From: Burkholderia sp.
GTDB lineage: Bacteria; Pseudomonadota; Gammaproteobacteria; Burkholderiales; Burkholderiaceae
DNA: 8,165 nucleotides
NCBI RefSeq assembly: GCF_018375725.1
Contig: NZ_JAHACR010000192.1
Span: 1 to 8,165, forward strand
Direction: 5' to 3'
Shown piece after piece: positions 5,287 to 8,165 of the stretch. The first letter of the stretch is position 1, and every line of letters begins with the position of its first letter. Position numbers and translations under genes: made by a program. Under the pieces are notes generated by a model that was not told the origin of the DNA, made no database searches, and saw nothing but the letters and a program-made list of their open reading frames with translations.

Positions 5287-6495
5287 TTAGCGAACGATGC
5301 GGCAGGCCAGTTCGTTGTAGACCGGCGCCCAGCCGTACAGCACGTCGATCCGGCACGGGACGGTGTCGGTGCCGATCGCGTATTGCCGCGCGATCCGCAT
5401 CGAAATGCCCTTGTGCACGCGCCGCGCGCCCCATGCGCCGTACTTGCTGACGTCTTCGAGGTCGGCCGTCGCCAGCGTGAACGCGTCGCGGTGGTATGCG
5501 AGGTTCGCGACGTACTGCGTCGACGCGGCGATGTCCCACGTGACCGCGGCGGCATTCGCCGGGCCGGCCGAGACCGTCTGGTATTGCTGGTTCGACGCGG
5601 CGGTGTTGATGGCCGGGAAGATCGACAGCGTCGCATTGCCCGAGCCGTCGGCCGTCGCATCGGCGAGCACCGTGAATTGGCGCAGCACGCCGGTCGACTG
5701 GCGGTTCTGCGGGTTCACGCCGAACACGCCTGCGATCGTGAAGGTGTCGCCCTTCTTGACCGTACCGGCCGCGCCGAGGCCGGTGACGAGCAGCGATGAA
5801 CCGGTCTGGCCTGCGCCCGACACGGTGCCGTTCGTGCGCGTGCCGGTCGTGAACGTGTTCACGTTCTGGTCCATGCCGATGTCGAAGCCGAGGCCGGACG
5901 GCGAGAAGATGCCCGACTCGTACTGCTCGCCGATCTTCGCGGACGGATTGAACAGGCCGGCCGCCGACTTGACCATCGAACCGTTGGTCGCCGGATCCCA
6001 CACGGCGGTGCGGCGTCCGTCGCGCGGCGTCGCCTCGTTATCGAGCTTCACGCCCGCATCGAGCAGCACCTTGATGTCGTTCGGCGTCGTGCCGACCGTG
6101 CCGACGTTGTTCGCAACGCTCGATGCGAGACCGAGGCCGTCGAAGTCGATCTTGTTCGCGATCGTCGCCATCGCCGGGCGGAGGTACCGGTCCGCGAACT
6201 CGTCGACGATCAGCGTCAGTTCCTGCGAGCTGAACGTGAAGTCGACGTGGAACTGCGTCGTCAGCGTGATCGGCACCGACGTTTCGTTCACGTTCTCGAT
6301 GTTCAGCGCGGCGCCGGTCGTACCGACGAATCGGTTCGGCTTACGCGCGTTGACGGTGGCGCCGATCTTCGCGCCGCTGACCGCGAACTCGTCGGAGTAG
6401 TCGCGGTTCGAGCGTGCGGTGAACGACAGGTTGTTCTCGAGAATCATCAGCGATTCGTCGAGGATCTTGGTCGGAGTGAGAAGCGTATTGCTCAT
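5287..6495 (-). CDS. Major capsid (coat) protein, P22 gp5-like
   Basis: 402 aa. This is the HK97-fold coat of P22-type phages (PF11651). Recognisable parts are the N-terminal arm (MSNTLLTPTKILDESLMILE), the segment DYSDEFAVSGAKIGATVNAR (32-51), RKPNRF (51-56) and the helix QELTLIVDEFADRYLRPAMA (91-110). About residues 220-325 match the inserted telokin-like I-domain of P22 coat, including KGDTFTIAGVFGVNPQNRQS (248-267) and LRQFTVLADA. The conserved end is RVHKGISMRIARQYAIGTDT (359-378), then RIDVLYGWAPVYNELACRI. The ATG at 6493-6495 has GAGG six bases upstream and lies eight bases after the scaffold stop. P22 coat is about 430 aa, so this one is slightly shorter. It assembles with scaffold and portal into the procapsid; a strong terminator follows the gene. 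Confidence 0.96.
   Translation of the reverse strand: MSNTLLTPTKILDESLMILENNLSFTARSNRDYSDEFAVSGAKIGATVNARKPNRFVGTTGAALNIENVNETSVPITLTTQFHVDFTFSSQELTLIVDEFADRYLRPAMATIANKIDFDGLGLASSVANNVGTVGTTPNDIKVLLDAGVKLDNEATPRDGRRTAVWDPATNGSMVKSAAGLFNPSAKIGEQYESGIFSPSGLGFDIGMDQNVNTFTTGTRTNGTVSGAGQTGSSLLVTGLGAAGTVKKGDTFTIAGVFGVNPQNRQSTGVLRQFTVLADATADGSGNATLSIFPAINTAASNQQYQTVSAGPANAAAVTWDIAASTQYVANLAYHRDAFTLATADLEDVSKYGAWGARRVHKGISMRIARQYAIGTDTVPCRIDVLYGWAPVYNELACRIVR
5521..5838 (-). other. Coat protein I-domain (insertion domain) region
   Basis: Codons of about residues 220-325 of the coat protein. This stretch is Gly/Thr/Ser-rich beta structure (TGSSLLVTGLGAAGTVKKGD onward) interrupting the HK97-type core. 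In P22 the equivalent domain helps monomer folding and capsid size determination through its D-loop. Boundaries are estimated from sequence pattern only. Confidence 0.7.
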
Positions 6496-6503
6496 TTATG
6501 GCC

Positions 6504-7232
6504 TCATGAACGGTTGCGGCGGCGCCAGGCGATGTAGTCCGCCGTCGACGCAAATTCCTGCGGCTCGACGGGTGCGGACTTGCCCCCCACGGGGCTGATC
6601 GGCGCGGGCGCCTGGGATACGGGAGCGGGTTTCGCTTGGCCGACCGTCGACTCGAGACGGGCCAGCTCAAGCGCCATGCGAAGCGGAGGAAGGGATAGCA
6701 GACGTTCGGCCTCTTCGGGGTTCTGGCCGAGGTGATGGAGCACCTTGTGACCGGCATCCATCGACGTGACCGCCTCGAGGAAGTCCTGCGATGCGCCGCC
6801 GAGCATCTGGAAGGTGCGCAGCGATGCGTCCCAATCCGGAAACTCGGTCTTGCCGGCGTCGAACACCTTGTTGCAGGCCGCATCGAACTTCTCCTGCGCG
6901 ATCAGGCGCGTCGCTTCCGCGCGGACCTGGTCGGCAGTCATCGGCTGCGCCGCGGGCGTCGTGGCGTCCGGCTGGAACTCGCGCAGGCGCGCTTCGAGTG
7001 CTTCGCGCTGCCGTTTTTCCTCATGCTTCTCCCGCGTCAGCTGGTCGATGCGCCGTTGCACCCAGTCGTTCTTGGGCTTGTCCTGCTGAGGCTGCTCGGT
7101 CGATGCTGCTGCGGGTTGCTCGGTGCCCGTGGCCGTGCTCGTTTCTGCGGGCTGTTGCGCCGGTTCCGGGGGCGTGCCCGTCGTCGGCGTTACGGCTGCT
7201 GGTGCCGGTACTGCGTTCGCTTCGGTTTGCAT
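6504..7232 (-). CDS. Scaffolding protein
   Basis: 242 aa from the ATG at 7230-7232. Residues 1-50 are a disordered Pro/Ala/Thr/Gln-rich leader. Residues 56-87 (DWVQRRIDQLTREKHEEKRQ, then REALEARLREF) form a strongly charged coiled coil. A helical middle follows (QVRAEATRLIAQEKFDAACN, then KTEFPDWDASLRTF at 128-141, and AGHKVLHHLGQNPEEAERLL). The end is a short basic helix (YIAWRRRNRS). In P22 scaffold, basic C-terminal helices bind coat. Position directly before coat, acidic/helical character and basic tail all fit, although sequence identity to P22 gp8 is not evident to me. A TTG at 7242-7244 would add four residues but has no ribosome site. The ATG has only a weak TTGGA upstream. A terminator lies upstream in the leader. 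Confidence 0.87.
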   Translation of the reverse strand: MQTEANAVPAPAAVTPTTGTPPEPAQQPAETSTATGTEQPAAASTEQPQQDKPKNDWVQRRIDQLTREKHEEKRQREALEARLREFQPDATTPAAQPMTADQVRAEATRLIAQEKFDAACNKVFDAGKTEFPDWDASLRTFQMLGGASQDFLEAVTSMDAGHKVLHHLGQNPEEAERLLSLPPLRMALELARLESTVGQAKPAPVSQAPAPISPVGGKSAPVEPQEFASTADYIAWRRRNRS

Positions 7233-7282
7233 GGACGTATCCAAGGATTGAGGCCCGGTGATGCCGCGCCGGTACGGAAACG

Positions 7283-7313
7283 AAAAAGGCCCGCTCCTTT
7301 CGGATGCGGGCCT
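7283..7313 (-). terminator. Intrinsic terminator between the 101-aa gene and scaffold
   Basis: On the minus strand, an 8-bp perfect stem (AGGCCCGC with GCGGGCCT; arms 7306-7313 and 7287-7294) encloses an 11-base interior (7295-7305) that can form three more pairs. It is followed by a run of T (plus-strand A at 7283-7287, partly shared with the stem). It lies 25 bases after the 101-aa gene stop and about 50 bases before the scaffold ATG. The rest of the 106-base gap shows no convincing promoter. Confidence 0.9.
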
Positions 7314-7338
7314 CGTGGAAAAGTGGTCGGAGCGGGGC

Positions 7339-7644
7339 TTAGCGCTGGCCGCCGATGATGTACTGCTCGCTCGTCGGCGTAATCGGGCTGGCCGTCGTGT
7401 TCACATACTGGATTGCGAGCGTGTTTGCGGCAGATACGCGGACATTGCCGATCGACAGGCCGGTCTGGTGCGACGCCTTGTTGATGTCGAGCGAATCGCC
7501 TACTTGCAGGCCGGGCACGTTGAACGTCTGCTCGGCCGTCGTGTTCGCGGCAACCTGAGCCGGCGTGAGCGTCTGGCGGATGATGAAAAGCGCGCTAATC
7601 GGCGTCGGATTCGACGCGTCCTGAATCAGGCCGGGGTAGCTCAT
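7339..7644 (-). CDS. Small beta-rich phage protein, candidate virion decoration protein
   Basis: 101 aa from ATG 7642-7644, one base after the portal stop, with AAGGA seven bases upstream. A frame extension upstream is Arg-rich portal antiframe and is rejected. The sequence starts MSYPGLIQDASNPTPISALF, and the rest alternates strands and turns: RQTLTPAQVAANTTAEQTFN (23-42), VPGLQVGDSLDI, GNVRVSAANTLAIQYVNTTA, SPITPTSEQYIIGG. It has no Cys, no Trp and no membrane segment. This looks like a single small beta-sandwich domain; I recall similar domains in many phage head regions without an assigned function. It lies between portal and scaffold, where P22 has no gene, with terminators on both sides. 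A head decoration or stabilizing role is plausible but is an inference from position and fold style. Confidence 0.85.
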   Translation of the reverse strand: MSYPGLIQDASNPTPISALFIIRQTLTPAQVAANTTAEQTFNVPGLQVGDSLDINKASHQTGLSIGNVRVSAANTLAIQYVNTTASPITPTSEQYIIGGQR

Positions 7645-7645
7645 G

Positions 7646-8165
7646 TCATTGTCCTTGGGGAGCGGGCAAAGAAAAACCCGCACTCGGCGGGTTCTGGGGT
7701 TGCTGCTGTGGCTGCATCGGATCGGGCGGTGCCGGCGGCGCACCTTCGGGCGCACCGGTCTGCATCATCTGCATCACGACCTGCGTCGCGACGTGCGCGA
7801 CGAGTTCGGGATCGAGCGGCTGACCGAGGGCCTGCAGGCGCTTCGTCTCGGCGTCATAGGCGCGAATGTTCGTGTCCTGCTGCTCGCGGCCCTGCTGTGC
7901 CTGCTGAAGCGCGCCCGCGAGGTGCTCGATCATCTGCCCCATCTGCTGCATCTTCTGCTGCATGTCCTGCTCTTGCGGCGTCGGGCCTTCGCCGAGGATC
8001 TGCGGCGGGATCGTGCGGTGCAGACGCTCCGCGACCTCGTCGGCCATCGGGAAGTCCGCGGCCTTGAACAGCAGGTCGCCGGCCACCTTCATCAGCTCCT
8101 GATCCTGCGACATGATCTGCGTCAGGGCGTTGAATGCCTCCTGCCGGCGCGTCTCGTAGTTCGGG
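7646..8165 (-). CDS. Portal protein, P22 gp1-like (partial, C-terminal part)
   Basis: The last 172 codons and the stop are present. The frame is open to the right edge, so the ATG at 8111-8113 is internal, not the start. The visible sequence begins PNYETRRQEAFNALTQIMSQ, then ELMKVAGDLLFKAADFPMAD and EVAERLHRTIPPQI. This ELMxVAGDLLxKxxDxPxADExAERL pattern is typical of the C-terminal region of P22-type portals. Next comes a Gln/Met-rich helix (EQDMQQKMQQMGQMIEHLAG, then ALQQAQQGREQQD and ETKRLQAL) matching the coiled-coil barrel that P22 portal extends into the capsid. The end is a Pro/Gln-rich tail. The portal is the dodecameric DNA entry channel. The last 16 codons contain an intrinsic terminator, and the next gene starts one base after the stop. 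Confidence 0.88.
   Translation of the reverse strand, partial: PNYETRRQEAFNALTQIMSQDQELMKVAGDLLFKAADFPMADEVAERLHRTIPPQILGEGPTPQEQDMQQKMQQMGQMIEHLAGALQQAQQGREQQDTNIRAYDAETKRLQALGQPLDPELVAHVATQVVMQMMQTGAPEGAPPAPPDPMQPQQQPQNPPSAGFSLPAPQGQ
7672..7693 (-). terminator. Intrinsic terminator embedded in the 3' end of the portal gene
   Basis: On the minus strand, a 7-bp stem (AACCCGC with GCGGGTT; arms 7687-7693 and 7675-7681) with a 5-base loop leads into TTTTTC (plus-strand A at 7672-7676, two shared with the stem). The hairpin encodes the portal residues NPPSAGF just before the C-terminus, so ribosomes finishing portal would run through it. The ribosome site of the 101-aa gene lies 3' of it. Confidence 0.82.

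Noticed and set aside
5225..6001. Upstream extension of the 110-aa gene into coat
   Set aside because: It is Arg-rich shadow sequence over the coat gene and crosses the coat terminator; a GTG with a good ribosome site lies downstream.
5363..6400. 345-codon plus-strand open frame opposite the coat gene
   Set aside because: It lies wholly antisense to a confidently identified coat gene; long antisense frames are common in GC-rich genes. It has no ribosome site and no recognisable domain.
7233..7282. Possible promoter between terminator and scaffold
   Set aside because: No believable -35/-10 pair is present on the minus strand; the sequence is GC-rich without a TATAAT-like element.
7645..7755. 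Upstream extension of the 101-aa gene
   Set aside because: The extra residues are basic antiframe of the portal tail; the ATG at 7642-7644 has AAGGA at proper spacing.
8111..8113. ATG as start of a 155-aa protein
   Set aside because: The frame continues open to the window edge with portal-like sequence (PNYETRRQEAFNALTQI), so this Met is internal to the portal gene.

Overview
The window is a stretch of the late (virion structural) gene cluster of a short-tailed, P22-like podovirus or prophage. Every gene I can support lies on the minus strand, so transcription runs from right (8165) to left (1). GC is high (roughly 60%), with proteobacterial-type Shine-Dalgarno sites (GGAGG, GAGG) and frequent GTG starts. 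Together these suggest a host such as Burkholderia or a related high-GC proteobacterium. That is an inference from composition and gene style. Nothing here is host DNA, and the sequence does not show whether the phage is free or integrated.

In the direction of transcription, the window starts inside the portal gene, of which only the C-terminal 172 codons are present (7646-8165). Next come a 101-aa beta-rich protein (7339-7644), the scaffold (6504-7232), the P22-fold coat protein with its inserted I-domain (5287-6495), and a 110-aa protein with a duplicated N-terminal motif and a SAP/HeH-like C-terminus (4892-5224). These are followed by a gp4-like head-completion/tail accessory protein (4179-4895), a gp10-like packaged-DNA stabilization protein (2755-4179), a 139-aa protein in the position of the P22 tail needle (2339-2758) and a 109-aa beta-rich protein (2013-2342). 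The last three are a GNAT-like acetyltransferase (1495-2016), a gp7-like DNA ejection protein (740-1504), and the N-terminal 245 codons of a second, Q-rich ejection protein that runs off the left edge (1-737). This reproduces the P22 order portal, scaffold, coat, gp4, gp10, (gp26), ejection proteins, with several small genes inserted.

The genes work as one assembly line. Portal, scaffold and coat build the procapsid, and gp4- and gp10-like proteins close the portal after packaging. The small protein after gp10 may form or support a needle. The ejection proteins are packaged and pass into the host envelope at infection. From the 110-aa gene to the left edge the genes are packed head to tail, with 1-, 4- or 10-base overlaps or a 2-base gap, which implies translational coupling. 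In contrast, the right half carries three good intrinsic terminators on the coding strand: inside the last codons of portal, between the 101-aa gene and scaffold, and just after coat. They divide the operon into cassettes (101-aa gene; scaffold plus coat; tail/ejection genes).

The only noncoding gaps are about 106 bases at 7233-7338 and 62 bases at 5225-5286, and each contains a terminator. No tRNA, CRISPR, insertion sequence, integrase, attachment site or convincing promoter was seen. I see no clearly unprecedented system. The points most worth following up are the terminator cassettes, the candidate short tail-needle analogue, the duplicated-motif 110-aa protein and the GNAT-like enzyme inside the tail module.
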